This document shows positions 1 through 11,499 of a stretch of 64,000 nt of DNA, piece by piece; position 1 is the first letter of the stretch; each line of letters begins with the position of its first letter. Origin of the DNA: Gentiana macrophylla. Taxonomy: Eukaryota; Streptophyta; Magnoliopsida; Gentianales; Gentianaceae. Made by a program: the position numbers and the translations under genes. Where the stretch lies: positions 10,628,267-10,692,266 of the forward strand of contig CM047808.1 of assembly GCA_026214975.1 (NCBI GenBank). The letters run 5' to 3'. The notes under the pieces were generated by a model, which worked only from the letters and a program-made list of their open reading frames with translations, searched no databases and was not told the DNA's origin.

Positions 1-1020
1 CATACAACCGAACTTGGATTGAAATCCCGAATCGAGTTCATACCGAATCAAAACCGAGGCTACTATCGAATAGTCGAATCCATGAGCCTCGATCCACAAG
101 GACAACAAAGAATCGAGTTCATATTGGAATCAAAATCAAGGCCGGAATCGAGAATCGAAGTCAAGAAAACAATCGCAAGTGAGCCACCATCTTTGAGAAG
201 TAATAATTACGCACCTATCAACATCCAAACGCTCATCTACACCAGAATAATCAAAGCAATCAACAACCAAACAATTCTGGTGTTCAGAAGATGGCCACTG
301 AGATACTCCTGGAGAAATTAGACAGGAATGTTTCTGAGTTAAATAAGAATGCTATGGAGCAAAAAGTGGTCACACATTCTGCCATTCGAAACTTAGAGAC
401 CCAAGTAGGTCAAATAACCGACACTCTGAAGACAAATTTAAGTGGTGGACTCCCGAGTAACACCGAGAGGAACCCAAAGGATGTGAATCTTTGTGTTCAC
501 ACGAAGTGGTAAAGAGGTCGGGCCGAGTGAGAAAAAGAAAGAATTATGGGTGAAGAAGCGGCGAGAAAGGCGAGAAAGAAAAAGCGGGTTGACCGTGAAG
601 GAGCGATGTATGGTGAAAGTCGAGATTGAAGATTTGGAGACCGGCAATATCAAGCGAGAGAATGGAAGCAATGAGGAAAGAATTGGAAGCCACGAAAAAG
701 GCTTTGGTGAGGCAAATAAGAAAGCATTGGAAGGCGACACCGAAGAAAGACTATGTGGTCTTGGATATCAAAGAAGAAGAAGCCTCACCGCCTAAAGAAA
801 GAGGTAAGAAAAACAGAATTCCTCCTCCTCCCCCTGATTTTGATGTTAATACTTTACCCTATCCTCCTAAGGGAACCAGAAAGGACATCCTGACCCAGGG
901 TCAGGCAAAATTTCTGAATCTTTTAAGGAAGATAGAGGTGAATATTCCCCTATTAGAGGCAATTTCAAGCATTCCCCATACTTTAAGTTTCTAAAAGGAA
1001 TGTTGTCGAGTAAGGAGAAG
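1..1020 (+). pseudogene. Element A gag C-terminal part and gag-protease linker
   Basis: Fragments in several frames. Around 300-490 is a stretch resembling the Athila gag linker (IRNLETQVGQITDTL), matched in element B by NLERQIGQLAEQLASRPPG near 12410-12470. Lysine/glutamate-rich sequence follows. Around 830-990 is a proline run and then the conserved gypsy pre-protease segment (TRKDILTQGQAKFLNLLRKI). No zinc knuckle is visible. Frame changes near 490, 640 and 990 make it non-coding as read; some may be sequence errors. Confidence 0.7.
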
Positions 1021-1790
1021 ATGCAACAGATGGTGCATTTGAGTGAGGAATGTTCTGCAATCTTTGAGAATAAGATACCCCCCAAGTTACAGGATAGAGG
1101 TAGCTTTACCATCCCAATTACCATTGGAGAAACTGTGTTTAAAAATGTGCTATGTGATCTAGGGCTTCACGTGTGAGCCTGATGCCTAGAGGAGTTTATG
1201 AGAAATTGGGATTGGGAGTGTTAGAGCCAACAGAATGACCTTACAGATGGCGAGATAGAGTGCATTAGAAACCTCTGTGGGTAGTCAAGATGTGTTGGTG
1301 CAGGGTGTAGACAAGTTTGTTTTCCCGTTGACTTCGTAATTTTAGATATGGATATGGATACTAAAACCCCACTTTTGTTAGGTCGGCCTTTCTTGAACAC
1401 GGGAGAGACCTTGATAGACGTAAAGAGGGGAGAGATTATACTACGAGTCGGGAAAGAGAGTGTAGCCATAAATGTGTATAAGGCGATGAAGCATCCTAAT
1501 GATGAAAAGAGTGATTGTTTTTCTATTGATGCTATATATCCTTGTATTGTGGAGCACACTAACCCTGCAGGATACCAAGAACCAATGGAAGAATGCTTGA
1601 TAAAGTCAAGCACCGCAGAGGATGATGATCCACAAATGAGAGTTCAGGTATATCATTTGGAGGCAACTCCTTTTGTTGACGCAAGCTGGAATAAGAAGCT
1701 AGAGCTCGGTTTGACCGGGCAAGCTGCCAAAGCCGTCAATCGAGGAACCACCTACTGGATCTGGAGTGAAGCCACTTCCTAAGCATTTAA
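1021..1790 (+). pseudogene. Element A retroviral-type aspartic protease
   Basis: The sequence leads from a conserved EECSAIFENKIPPKL segment (1046-1090) into GSFTIPITIGE and then CDLG near 1150-1165, where the aspartate is the expected catalytic residue of the plant gypsy protease (D-L-G-A). The frame breaks just after CDLG. The C-terminal protease block is open from 1348 to 1780 and contains LLLGRPFLNTGETLID, the usual flap and helix region. The domain order is normal, and a frameshift at the active site prevents a single product. Confidence 0.75.
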
Positions 1791-1849
1791 AGTATGTGTT
1801 TTAGAACCTGATGAATTACTTCCTCTTATTGTTTCATCTCGCACTAACC

Positions 1850-2790
1850 GTTTTGCGAGAAGCTAAGTTGATCCACGTTCAAAAAAACACAAAAGGCCTT
1901 CGGATGGAAGATGGTTGACATAAAAGGGATCGATCTTGATATCTCAAGCATAAGATCATTCTCGGAAGAAGATGCCAAACCGGTCGAGCGATTTGAGACG
2001 ACTAAACCCACATATGCAAGAGGTGGTAAGGAAAGACGTGGTAAAGATGCTTGAGTTAGGGATAATCTACGCAATCTCCGACAGTGAATGGGTGAGCCCC
2101 ACGCAAGTCGTGCCTAAGAAAGGAGGCATCACAATTGAGCTTAATGAAAAGGTGTGTGCTATTCCTACTCGTTTAGTTAATGGGTCATAGGGTTTGTATT
2201 GATTTTCGCATGCTAAATGATAAGACTAGGAAAGATCATTTTCCCTACCCTTTATTGATCAAATGCTAGAGCGTCTAAGTGGTCATGCATTTCTTGCTTT
2301 TGGATGGTTTTAGTGGCTATTATCAAATTCACATCGATATACATGACCAGGATAAAACTACTTTCACATGTCCATATAGCACTTTTGCATTTAGAAGAAT
2401 GCCGTTTGGGTTGTGTAATGCACCGCGACATTCCAGCGATGCATGATGGCAATTTTTGCTGATATGATAGAACATTTCATGGAAGTTTTTATGGATGACT
2501 TTAGCGTTTTTGGTAATACTTTTGATGAGTGATTGTCGAACATTGATAAGGTGCTTGCACGTTGTGAAGAGACAAACTTGGTTTTAAATTGGGAAAAGTG
2601 TCATTTCATGGTAACTGAGGGAATTGTTTTAGGACATAAGGTATCGGGGAAAGGAATAGAGGTCGATAGAGCAAAAATAGAGGTAATTTCTAAGCTTCCT
2701 ATGCCTACAAATCAAGACTCTACGTTCGTTCTTGGGACATGCGAGTTTTTATCGTAGATTCATTCCAGTTTTTCCCACATTGCTAGACCT
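1850..2790 (+). pseudogene. Element A reverse transcriptase
   Basis: Pieces in several frames: PHMQEVVRKDVVKMLELGIIYAISDS then WVSPTQVVPKKGG (about 2005-2130), RIDFRMLND (around 2190-2220), a DGFSGY-like block (about 2300-2320), RRMPFGLCNAP with one lost base (2393-2425), and the catalytic FMDDFSVFG (2488-2515). An in-frame TGA occurs shortly after FMDD (near 2530). Domain order and motifs are those of Ty3/gypsy RT. Inactive as read. Confidence 0.8.
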
Positions 2791-3300
2791 CTTACTCTTC
2801 AATTGATGAAGGGAGCCCCCTGTGTTTTTGATGCGGCATGCCTAGATGCTTTTCGAACCCTTAAGAAACTTCTTACTTCGGCTCCTATCTTGGTAGCACC
2901 TGATTGGTCTAAGGGGTTCGAAGTGATGTGTGATGCAAGTGATTATGCCGTAGGAGTTGTCCTAGGTCAGAAGATTGACAAGTTGTTTCGCCCTATCTAC
3001 TATGCGAGTCATACCATGAACTCGGCTCAACAAAAGTATGCCACAACTGAAAAGGAACTTTTAGCTGTTGTTTATGCTTTCGATAAGTTCCGGTCATACT
3101 TGGTTGGATCGAAAGTCATAGTTCACACTGACCATGCTGCGTTGAGATATCTATTTGCCAAGAAGGATGCAAAACCACGCTTGTTGAGGTGGATCTTGCT
3201 TCTTCAAGAGTTCGACGTAGAAATTAAGAATCGAAAGGGTGTGAGAGAACGTAGTGGCCACCACCTCAGAGAGGATGGAACAGGAGACAAGAAACACTCT
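2791..3300 (+). pseudogene. Element A RNase H
   Basis: Long open segment (2803-3348). It contains [26 protein letters not shown], followed by [27 protein letters not shown] and [12 protein letters not shown]. These supply the acidic residues expected of the gypsy RNase H (CDAS, TEKE, TDH). The usual downstream VADHLSR-type tether is frameshifted near 3245. This is the best preserved domain of element A. Confidence 0.85.
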
Positions 3301-3339
3301 ATTAGGGTTGAAATTGATGATCATTTTCGGATGAGCAGT

Positions 3340-3752
3340 TGTTCGTAGTGGATCGATGCTCCCGGTTAAGAGAGGAAATTTCCTGCAAGAGAGGAAAGAA
3401 TGGGAACCCTTGGTATGCACCTTTTGTTAATTATTACGAGTGTGGATTTGTAGATCCTGAGTTTGATGAAAACCAGAAAAAGAAGTTTTTTAGTGAGGTA
3501 AACCGATATGTGTGGGAAGATCCCTTAATTTTTAGGCTATGTGCTGATGGAATCCTGAGGAGATGTGTTGATGACAGTGAGATAGTGAGTATTCTCTCGT
3601 TTTGCCATGATAAAGAGGCCGGTGGCCACTTCTCGAAGCGAGAACAAGCAGCGTAAAGGTGTTACAAAGTGGGTTCTACTGGCCCACTATTTTCAAGGAT
3701 GCATATGCTTATGTTAAGATGTGTGATGCCTGTCAACGCTCAGGAAGGATTT
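3340..3752 (+). pseudogene. Element A integrase N-terminus, interrupted
   Basis: Open from about 3339 to 3650, with YYECGFVDPEFDENQKKKFF, YVWEDPLIFRLCADGILRRCV and [13 protein letters not shown]. The matching part of element B (15500-15700) is the zinc-binding HHCC region of integrase. The final block, [11 protein letters not shown] in another frame, ends at 3752, where the LTR of element B starts. The catalytic DDE core is absent from the window. Confidence 0.75.
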
Positions 3753-5333
3753 TGTTAAGGGTGAATTTATACGATTTATAATGCTATATTCTATGATATT
3801 TTTCCCCGTAATTGTACTAAATTGCATAAGAAACGAGGGTTTAATGGATATATTGAGCAAATGAGATTTTAGAAGAGTTAATCGCAAAATAGGTTGATTT
3901 ATGTGTTTTAATTGTGATTTTATGATTATTTGAGCATTATTACATTTTGCGATGTTTTTATGTGTTATAGATACATGTTTGAGGCTCAAAAGATGATCAA
4001 AGGTTGATTAAGTTCGAGCTAATTGATGATAAAAGAGATAATGAAGAAGTGGGATAGAGATAGAAGAGATAAAGATCAATAAATCAAAATCGATCATATC
4101 AAATCAAGCGGCGTCAAAGATATCTCCGTCCAGGTGGGCGGGCGTCGATCTTGATTGGACGAGCGTCAGTGGTGTCATCTTTGATTCGAGAAGTTGGGGC
4201 GCTGGAGTGGGCGCTGCCTGGGCGAGCGTCTGGTCATGACTTCGGCCCGATTCGGTTTTATTGAAGAGTGGACGGGCGTTCAAGGTTTCGAGACGGGCGT
4301 CCGGTGGCCGACTTAGCGAGAACCGACTTTAAAATCTATATATAGTCGGGCCGTTTTCTCCACAAAAGAGATCATACACACATTATTCAAAACCCTAAAC
4401 CTAGGGCGGCTTTAGGCTGCGTTTTCATCTTTTATTCCTATTTTTATGCCCTTAATTTAGATTAAACACTAGTTACTTTCTATGTACTTTTACGCAAATT
4501 TGAGTTCTTGAGGATGTTCAGAGGCTAAAAGCTTCATCAAACGAGTATTGTGAAGCCGTCCAACAATTGTTGATTTCGTTTTCTTCGATTATACTGTGAG
4601 TTTTTAATAAAGGTTGTTTCTTATTCATGCTTATTCATGTTTAATTTGCTTTTATATCGGAAGATATGCATGTGTTGATTGTTTATTGTTGATGGAAGTC
4701 TTAATAAACCCTAGATCACCATGAATAAGAATAGTAATTCTAATCTATCACAACGGAAGTTAATAGGTCTGATTACTAGATTATAAACACAAAGTTTGCA
4801 CCTTTGGTTATTAAACGCGTTAATCTTACATCGGAAGATAATAGATTGATAGATGAACTTTCTAAGGAATTAGGGTTCATATTTAGGTAAGGTGAATCAC
4901 AACCTGAATAAAAACTGCAATATAATCGAGATAGGGAATCAATGCTTGTTGGATAGGTGGATCAATCCTCGTTTGCTCGTTATAAATTTGATTTAAATCC
5001 TTAAAAGCTTGAATTTGTCTAGTTAGTCTACTTTTATCTGCACCTTAGATTAGTTAGTTTAAAATTGGTTCGCAGCCCGTATCTTTCCTGGCTTTAGATC
5101 ATCTCTTCTGTCCAGTTTTACGTTTTAGTTAAGTTTAATTTACTGATGTTTGTTTAGTTTTATCCGTTATTTAGCTTAGTAATCGTGACATAGGTTAGTT
5201 AGATAAAACTAGAAACCACAATCGTTTAGTTCCCGTAAAGATCGACCCGGCATTAGCCTCCATACTACGATCCTTATACTTGAGGTTAACCGGATTATTA
5301 CTTGTTTATTTTGTGTTGATAAAATCCGTGACA
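3753..5333 (+). repeat. Element B 5' LTR
   Basis: 1581 bp, TG...CA ends, near-identical in organisation to 21589-23157. U3 holds a cluster of GGACGGGCGTCC-like motifs (4136-4302) and a TATA box (TATATATAG, 4337-4345). Compared with the other LTR there are many one- to few-base differences. Several are CGAG versus CAG (4187, 4289, 4317, 4515). Confidence 0.93.
4136..4345 (+). promoter_or_regulatory. Element B LTR promoter: paired 12-bp motifs and TATA box
   Basis: Clear 12-mers start at 4136, 4157, 4220, 4270 and 4291. The pairs 4136/4157 and 4270/4291 are 21 bp apart. A degraded partner (GGGCGCTGGAGT) lies near 4198. The consensus is GGACGGGCGTCC or GGACGAGCGTCC. A TATA box follows at 4337-4345. 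The same arrangement is in the 3' LTR (motifs at 22048, 22098 and 22118). Position upstream of TATA suggests LTR transcriptional control; this is inference. Confidence 0.65.
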
Positions 5334-5339
5334 AGTTTT

Positions 5340-5357
5340 TGGCGCCGTTGCCGGGGA
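5340..5357 (+). other. Element B primer binding site (tRNA-Asp type)
   Basis: TGGCGCCGTTGCCGGGGA lies six bases after the 5' LTR. It is complementary to the 3' end of plant tRNA-Asp including CCA, the primer known for Athila-type elements. Confidence 0.9.
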
Positions 5358-5960
5358 ACCGGACGGTTGTCTAGTTTTTATTTTCGTTTTCCTTTTTTGT
5401 TTTCTGTTTGTTTTTGTTTCGTTTTCCTGTTTTAATCCGTTTTAAATTCCTGTTTTTAGTTGATAATTGTTTTAGGTAGTTGTTAAGTAGATAATTAGGG
5501 TTTAAAACTTTCCCTTAGTATTTTTCTTGAAGTTAGATCTTCTGTTTTTCGTTTTTTTTCTGACGTTCTTCCTTCCCTTCTTGCTTTATCTGCAAATTCT
5601 TGTTCTGTTCTAAGTTTTCCCGTGAGCAAACGGGCGTCTGGGATATTGGACGCCCGTCCGCTGGGAAATTATCAATTCTGTTCTGTTTTATTCACTTAGA
5701 CGAGCGTCCATAACTTTTGGACGCCCGTTCAGGTATTCTGTCTGTCAGACGAGCGTTTACATTACTAAACGCCCGTCCGACCTCAATTTCATCTGGACGC
5801 CCGTCCAATCTTTTGGACGTCCGTCCGGTATTGTTTTCTTTAACACTTTTGTTTCCCTTTCTTCTTTTCCTTTCCTCTCTTTAGGCTTTTAATTTTTAGT
5901 TTAGGCTTTGATCTCTTCTTAGTTTTTTAGGTTTTGTTCCACTTGTTTTTGGTCCGGTTT
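5358..5960 (+). other. Element B untranslated leader with motif array
   Basis: T-rich leader between primer site and gag with no ORF of note. At 5629-5826 it carries eight copies of a GGACGCCCGTCC/GACGAGCGTCC motif in four pairs. Starts are 5629/5648, 5698/5719, 5747/5767 and 5795/5815, so spacing is 19-21 bp. Each pair can fold into a stem of 9-12 bp with a loop of about 8 bases. Function unknown; see findings. Confidence 0.75.
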
Positions 5961-6518
5961 ATGCAAACTCGGAGTCAAAAGGGTTTGTTAATATACACCC
6001 CTGACCCCGAGCGAACCATAGTCCGGCCAAACAGGCGGAATTTCCGTTCTGCGGTTCTGGCTGACAGAGCCGAGCGAGATCTTGAAGAACAACTAGCAAG
6101 AGAAATCACTGATTTTGTGATAATGGCCGCTGATAATAGACGTACATTGGCAGACTACGCCATGCCAGGCGAAGTCAAGGTCAACCCGGCTATTGTTATT
6201 CCAGCCATTACTGCACAAACTTTTGAGCTGAAGCCAGGACTTATCCAGATGATGCAGCACGCATCAATTTTTCACGGCTACCAATCAGAGAATCCGCATA
6301 CCCACTTACACACATTCTTAGAGATATGCGTACTACACGCATCCAAGGAGTAAGTGAGGATGCTATTAAACTTAAACTTTTTCCTTTTTCTCTGAAAGGA
6401 GAGGCTAAAGAGTGGTACACCTCTCTCCTTCAATCCCCTATCACCACCAGGCGAACTCGAAAAGGAGTTCTTGAGTCAATATTTTCCACCTTCAAAGACA
6501 GCCCAGTGCTTAAATGAC
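5961..6518 (+). pseudogene. Element B gag, N-terminal part
   Basis: Starts at ATG 5961 (MQTRSQKGLLIYTPDPERTI), preferred over the upstream TTG because it follows the motif array and begins the conserved product. Open to about 6350. It then continues in another frame with SEDAIKLKLFPFSLKGEAKEWY, the hallmark of the Ty3/gypsy capsid domain. The frame shifts again near 6450. At 6518 it is split by copia C, whose target duplication ATGAC repeats at 11500. It resumes at 11500. Confidence 0.8.
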
Positions 6519-6854
6519 TGAAGAGAGTTTGAGAAAGTAATAATACTTGAGTAAACTCCAACTTATTTATTCATGTTGAAAGAATGAGTATAAATAGATA
6601 CAAGAGAGGATCCTTACAAGAGAGGATCCTAGCTAGTAAAGTAAAAGTAACTAGAGCCGGCTACAATAAATGCTAGAGTCGGCTATGTCTATGCTATTAC
6701 ATAATAGGACAAAGGATAGTTACTTTATGACTATTAGGACATATTAATTGTTTATTCAATGCAATTAATATGACCCTTGATAAAAAGTAACACGTTACAT
6801 TGTAACATGTTATGAGTGTAATAATAATGTAATATTAACCATAGTATTTCCACA
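6519..6854 (-). repeat. Element C 3' LTR
   Basis: 336 bp; plus-strand ends TGAAGAGAG and TTTCCACA. Identical to 11164-11499 except for one base. It contains no CAG or CTG trinucleotide that I can see. Confidence 0.95.
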
Positions 6855-6866
6855 CCCCCCCTCAAA
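6855..6866 (-). other. Element C polypurine tract
   Basis: A C7 run plus CTCAA on the plus strand directly abuts the LTR and reads TTGAGGGGGGG on the element strand. This is the expected plus-strand primer position. Confidence 0.8.
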
Positions 6867-7577
6867 CTGGGTTGTATATGTTTATACAGCCAAGTTTGCT
6901 ACTCAGTCTGCTGAACATAAGTGGTGGTATGGCCTTGGTGAGAATATCAGCATTCTGATCTGCTGAGGGAACATACTGGAGTTGAATAATCTTGGCATCA
7001 ATCTTCTCCTTTAGGAAGTGTCTATCAATGTCCACATGTTTGGTTTTATCATGATGGACTGGATCCTCTGCCATGCATAAGGCTGAATTATTGTCACAAA
7101 GAGAGTGTGATAGGTTCTTTGAAAAGGTTCTTTGAAGTTCGGTGAGTACCTTTTTTAGCCACGAGCTTCACAAATGCCAAGTACCAGTGCCTGAGTTCGA
7201 CTTGACCTTCAAGATCGCTTCTTGACACGATGGGCTGTTTCTTGCTTCTCCAAGTAACTAGGTTTCCCATACATGAGAGCAATAGCCTGTGGTAGATCTT
7301 CTCATCAATGTGACATCCAATTGAATCGACATCGATGTAGACCTTGATTGACCTATCGGGAGACTTGGTGAAATGTAAGCCCTGGCCAGAGTGGACTTGG
7401 TACCTCGAGTATCCTGCTCACGACATCCCAATGTTGCTCGGTAGGGCAATGCATGAACTGCTAACTAATCGACGCCATATGCAATATCGAGTCTTGTATG
7501 GGACGAGATAAATGAGTTTCCCTACAAGTCTTTGATATTGATCCTTTCTGACAGCAATGTCACCATGCAGCAGGGTA
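6862..7577 (-). pseudogene. Element C RNase H region
   Basis: Minus-strand reading gives KHVDIDRHFLKEKID and YVPSADQNADILTKAIPP near the end (6862-7074), the conserved C-terminal block of copia RNase H. Upstream pieces (7258-7618) include STTGYC and LVGKLIYL in shifted frames. At least four frame changes are needed to join them. Product is the pol C-terminus; inactive as read. Confidence 0.8.
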
Positions 7578-8535
7578 TTACTGGGGTCTACTGGGGATAC
7601 AGCAGGTTTGCATCCCAAAGATGCCAGCTTCCTTCAAAGAGTCCAAAGACATACTCCTCTGTGAAACAGATATACCCTGGCTGTTCCTAGCTATTTCCAT
7701 ACCAAGAAAGTACTTGAGGTAGCCCAAATCTTTAACTTGAAATACTTTTGCCAGCAGGGTCTTCAAGTGTTGGATCTCAGCAGGGTCATCACCAGTAAGG
7801 ATGATATCATCCACATAGACAATAAGAATGGACCTTTTCTGGTTTGTTGTTTTGATAAACATTGTGTGATCTGAGTTGCATTGATGGTATCCAGCAGCTT
7901 TAACCACAGTAGTGAGTTTGCCAAACCAGGCTCTAGGGGACTGCTTTAGGCCATATAGAGATTTCCTCAATTTGCAAACTTTCCCTTGAGTGTGAGTGTT
8001 GGAAAAACCAGGAGGCACATTCATATAGACTTCCTCGAGAAGGTCACCATTTAGGAAAGCATTCTTGATATCCAATTGGTGTAGAGGCCGATCAAGTTGG
8101 ACAACAATTGAGATCGATACTCGACAAGTGTTTAGTTTTGCCACAGTGTGCAAAGGTTTCCTTGTAGTCAAGGCCATATGTTTGAGTGAATCCCTTGCAA
8201 CTTGATCCTAGCTTTGTATTTGTCAATAGTACCATCGATTGTACTTGATAGTGAACAGACCATTTGCAAATGATTGTCTTCTTTCCATGTGGGAGAGTGG
8301 TGAGATCCCAAGTATGGTTGTCAAGGAGAGCGATCATTTCGGTTTGATGGTTTGCCTTCCACTTATCATGTTGGAGAGCTTCACAGTATATTCTTAGGAA
8401 TAGAGTGAGAATCCAAGTCCTGTGTAAACATGGCAAAAGCAGTGATAACCGATCATAGGATAGATAATTATGAATAGAGTGATCGATGGTGCAAGATCTC
8501 TTTCCCTTCCCGATAGCAATAGAGTCTGTCATCAA
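7578..8535 (-). pseudogene. Element C copia reverse transcriptase
   Basis: Open block 7578-8177 (minus) with HQLDIKNAFLNGDLLEEVYM, SLYGLKQSPRAWF and the catalytic YVDDIILTGDD near 7800. The N-terminal part (HTWDLTTLPHGKK, about 8230-8310) is in another frame. At 8085-8115 several expected CTG/CAG codons read as TCG/CGA, for example a tryptophan codon context now read as CGG. That is part of the systematic discrepancy described in the findings. Confidence 0.88.
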
Positions 8536-9789
8536 CGTCGGCAGTTCTTTGAGAGTCGATTAAGTCTTGAGGTTCGATCTGCTTGTGACTCATGAGGTTC
8601 TTTGAGTGTCGATAGTCTCTCAGTTTCGGCCAGCTCTGGGTCGATGAACTCGTTCGAGGAGGTTCTTTGGGGATCGATGGGATCTTGAGAGTCGATTAAG
8701 TCTTGAGGTTCAAGAGTTCTTGAGGAAAGGATTTAGGTCAAGTTCAATCAGGTTTCCATCGTTGATCGCCTCGGTGGACTTGCTTTGTAGTAGGAGTCCT
8801 TTCAAAGAATTTTACATCCATAGAATTGTAAAATCTCTTTTCGTAAGGAGAGTAACACTTGTAACCTTTTACATCCTTTGCATATCCTAGGAAAATGCAC
8901 TTGTGAGCTTTGGGATCAAGTTTGCTTCATGTTGGGCATGGATATAAACAAATACAATTACAACCAAAGATTTTTGGTGGTAATTGGGAAATAAGATGAG
9001 GGCGGGAGTGTGTGGTCGGGAGGGTTTGGATAGGAGTTTTGAAGCCTAACACTCTACCTGGGAAGTCTGTTGATTAAGTATGTGGCGATTAATATAGCTT
9101 CACCCCACATATACTTTGGGACATGGGTAGTGAACATGATTGATCGAGCCATCTCCGGTAGGTGCACTGTTCTTTCTCTCAAAGAACCCCATTTTGTTGA
9201 GGTGTTTCCACACAACTTGATATGGACAATCCTTATTCATCAAGAAATTACGAGGTTAGACTCATAGTATTCAAGAGCATTATCGGTCTTTAAGATCTTG
9301 ATCTTAGTGTCAAATTGAGTAGAGATCATGTTGTAGAATTCTGAAAAAGCTGGTCCAACTTCGGTTTATCCTTCATTAAAAACAATGCCATGTGTTCTGG
9401 TATGATCATCAATGAAGGTGACAAACCACCTTTTTCTGTTATACTTTTTACCCTTGAAGGTCCCCATACATCACTATGAATTAAAGTGAAAGGTGTGGAA
9501 GGCAAATAAGGTAGTTTGACATACACAGATTTGGTAAGTTTGGCAAATTGACAAATATCACATTGAAGATCATTGACATTACATCCTTTAAATAATTCAG
9601 AATTACTGACTTCAAATAACCAAAACTTGGATGTCCTAGTCTATAATGCCATAACATGATATTATCTAAGGTTTGAGTGCAGGTTTCTTGGCGGTCGATC
9701 TTGATCTTACATCTTGGCGAGGTCGACCACATACAATCCTAAGCGAGGTTTAGCCCTCCCAATCACTTCTGTGAAGAAGGGTCTGGAAA
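8536..9789 (-). pseudogene. Element C integrase and RT linker
   Basis: Minus-strand blocks: LWHYRLGHPSFGYLKS (9640-9660, the GAG-pre-integrase motif) and FTLIHSDVWGPSRVKS (9440-9490, start of the catalytic core). The core continues in several frames to about 8780. 8530-8760 is the linker, a region of repeated GAGAGTCGAT-like sequence. Integrase upstream of RT identifies copia. Confidence 0.75.
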
Positions 9790-10239
9790 GTGCACTCGAT
9801 TCTTATTAAAAACAACAATCCAATTTAAATCTTTTGCAAGTCTACTTGTGAGATATGAGATTGCGATCTAATTTTGGAACAAATAGGACATCCTTTAGAC
9901 ATATCTTATTAGTGAGTTTAACATTTCCAAAACCTTTTGCACGAGAGATAGATCCATCGCTAGCCTTAACATTGTGAATTTGTTGACATGGCATAAGGTG
10001 AGTTATGAGGTTTTTATTACCGAGTCATATGGGAGGAGGCCCCGAATCAACAATCCATGTTTCATTACTAATAGAAGAGTAGAATTTACCTTGCACTAGC
10101 CTGAGTAGCCGTGTCGGTAGAGGTACTACCTTCTTTTTTGTTGAGTGAGAAAGCTTTGAATGCAAAGAACCGAGCATTCAACTTGTTGTCATTCTCTCTT
10201 CATGGACATGCCTCGCCTCGACTTTCCCTGGTAGGTTTG
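9790..10239 (-). pseudogene. Element C protease region
   Basis: Minus-strand TWIVDSG at about 10040-10060 is the copia aspartic protease active site (D-S-G). It is followed by KASDGSISRAKGFGNVKL and KLDRNLISVSR-like text (9850-9980). Frames change at least twice. Confidence 0.7.
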
Positions 10240-11112
10240 AGGGATTTAGGCATGCCATGTAGCTTCCAGCAAGTGTCCTTGGTGTGATTTGTGCGTTTGC
10301 AGTGCTCACAGAACAACTTTCCAGTTCTATCAGTAGGCTTCCTGACAGTCTCATTAACCTCAGCAGCGCTTCCTGATGGTCAGCAGGGTAGCACTCTCAG
10401 CAGGGTTGTCAGCAGGGGAGTTCAGCAGCATCACTTTCCTCCTGCTTTCCTCATGTTTGACTTCAAAAACATGGATTTGAGATTGGGGAGAGGTTTTGTG
10501 GCAAGGATTCTTCCTCTAACATCATCAAGAGCGAGATTCGATCCAATAAGAAACTTGAATACTCTCTTTTCTCAATAATGTCCTTATAAAGGCGGCATCC
10601 TTGACATCATTCCAGGGTGAGTTTCCAAAGATATATCTAGGTGTTGCCATGCCCTAGACAGGTTGGTTGAAGTATTGAGTTATAGACATATCTCCTTGCT
10701 GCGATTTTGAATCTGAGCTTCAAGTTCATACACTTCTGAGGTATTGTCTTTCTTGGAGTAAAGATCCCTGGCATTATCCCAGATTTCCTTTGCGATATCA
10801 TACATCATAAAGTTCTCACTAATCTCTTTTGTCATTGATCTTGTGAGAATGGTCATGACTTGATTATTAGCGGTATCCCATGCTTCAAATCTGGGTCATC
10901 TTCGGCGAGGGCGGAGTTTAGAGCCGACAGTATCCCATCTTACCTTGTCGAGAGATGTACATTTTCATAGATCTTGACCATAGCAAATAGTTGTTGCCAT
11001 CAAGTCTATGATTAGTATAAGATGAAGATTCAGTGACCCCAGGTCTGCTTGAGGCAATGGGACTCAAGCTGAAGGTGAGAAGCTTGAGATAGTGAAGACA
11101 TTCTTGATTCAA
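10240..11112 (-). pseudogene. Element C gag with zinc knuckle
   Basis: Starts on the minus strand at about 11112. Contains NHRLDGNNYLLWSRSMK (copia gag N-terminus) and, in other frames, EIWDNARDLYSKKDNTSEVY and WQHLDIFG. The nucleocapsid knuckle CEHCKRTNHTKDTC (CX2CX4HX4C) lies near 10265-10310. Frames are broken after about 65 residues. Confidence 0.8.
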
Positions 11113-11150
11113 AGTCTTTGAGAGTTTGCGCTGGATTTCGTGGAGTTTAA

Positions 11151-11163
11151 GGCTCCGATACCA
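11151..11163 (-). other. Element C primer binding site (initiator tRNA-Met type)
   Basis: Reads TGGTATCGGAGCC on the element strand directly inside the 5' LTR. It is one base off the usual copia site TGGTATCAGAGCC. The changed base falls in a CAG. Confidence 0.85.
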
Positions 11164-11499
11164 TGAAGAGAGTTTGAGAAAGTAATAATACTTGAGTAAA
11201 CTCCAACTTATTTATTCATGTTGAAAGAATGAGTATAAATAGATACAAGAGAGGATCCTTACAAGAGAGGATCCTAGCTAGTAAAGTAAAAGTAACTAGA
11301 GCCGGCTACAATAAATGCTAAAGTCGGCTATGTCTATGCTATTACATAATAGGACAAAGGATAGTTACTTTATGACTATTAGGACATATTAATTGTTTAT
11401 TCAATGCAATTAATATGACCCTTGATAAAAAGTAACACGTTACATTGTAACATGTTATGAGTGTAATAATAATGTAATATTAACCATAGTATTTCCACA
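11164..11499 (-). repeat. Element C 5' LTR
   Basis: 336 bp direct repeat of 6519-6854 with one mismatch, followed by the target duplication ATGAC at 11500-11504. It contains the element's promoter by position. Confidence 0.95.

Larger units (their letters stand above)
1..3752 (+). mobile_element. Element A: partial Athila-like Ty3/gypsy retrotransposon
   Basis: The order gag linker, protease, reverse transcriptase, RNase H, start of integrase on the plus strand is that of Ty3/gypsy. Wording of the domains (DLG-type protease, FMDDF reverse transcriptase) resembles element B downstream. The 5' part lies outside the window. The 3' end stops abruptly inside the integrase zinc finger, exactly where the LTR of element B begins. 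The rest of its integrase is not found on the far side of B, so this copy is broken and has lost its 3' half. Many frameshifts; not functional as read. Confidence 0.85.
6519..11499 (-). mobile_element. Element C: full-length copia retrotransposon nested in element B gag
   Basis: 4981 bp, with 336 bp LTRs at both ends differing at one position (G at 6692-6694 region versus A in the right copy) and a perfect 5 bp target duplication ATGAC (6514-6518 and 11500-11504). On the minus strand the order is primer site, gag, zinc knuckle, protease, integrase, RT, RNase H, polypurine tract, which is the Ty1/copia order. It is recent by LTR identity, yet its reading frames are broken in many places. It inserted after element B. 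Confidence 0.95.

Noticed and set aside
5629..5826. Regularly spaced short repeats resembling a CRISPR-like array
   Set aside because: Copies are only 12 bp, near-palindromic, paired, and vary in sequence; they sit in a plant retrotransposon leader. No cas genes.
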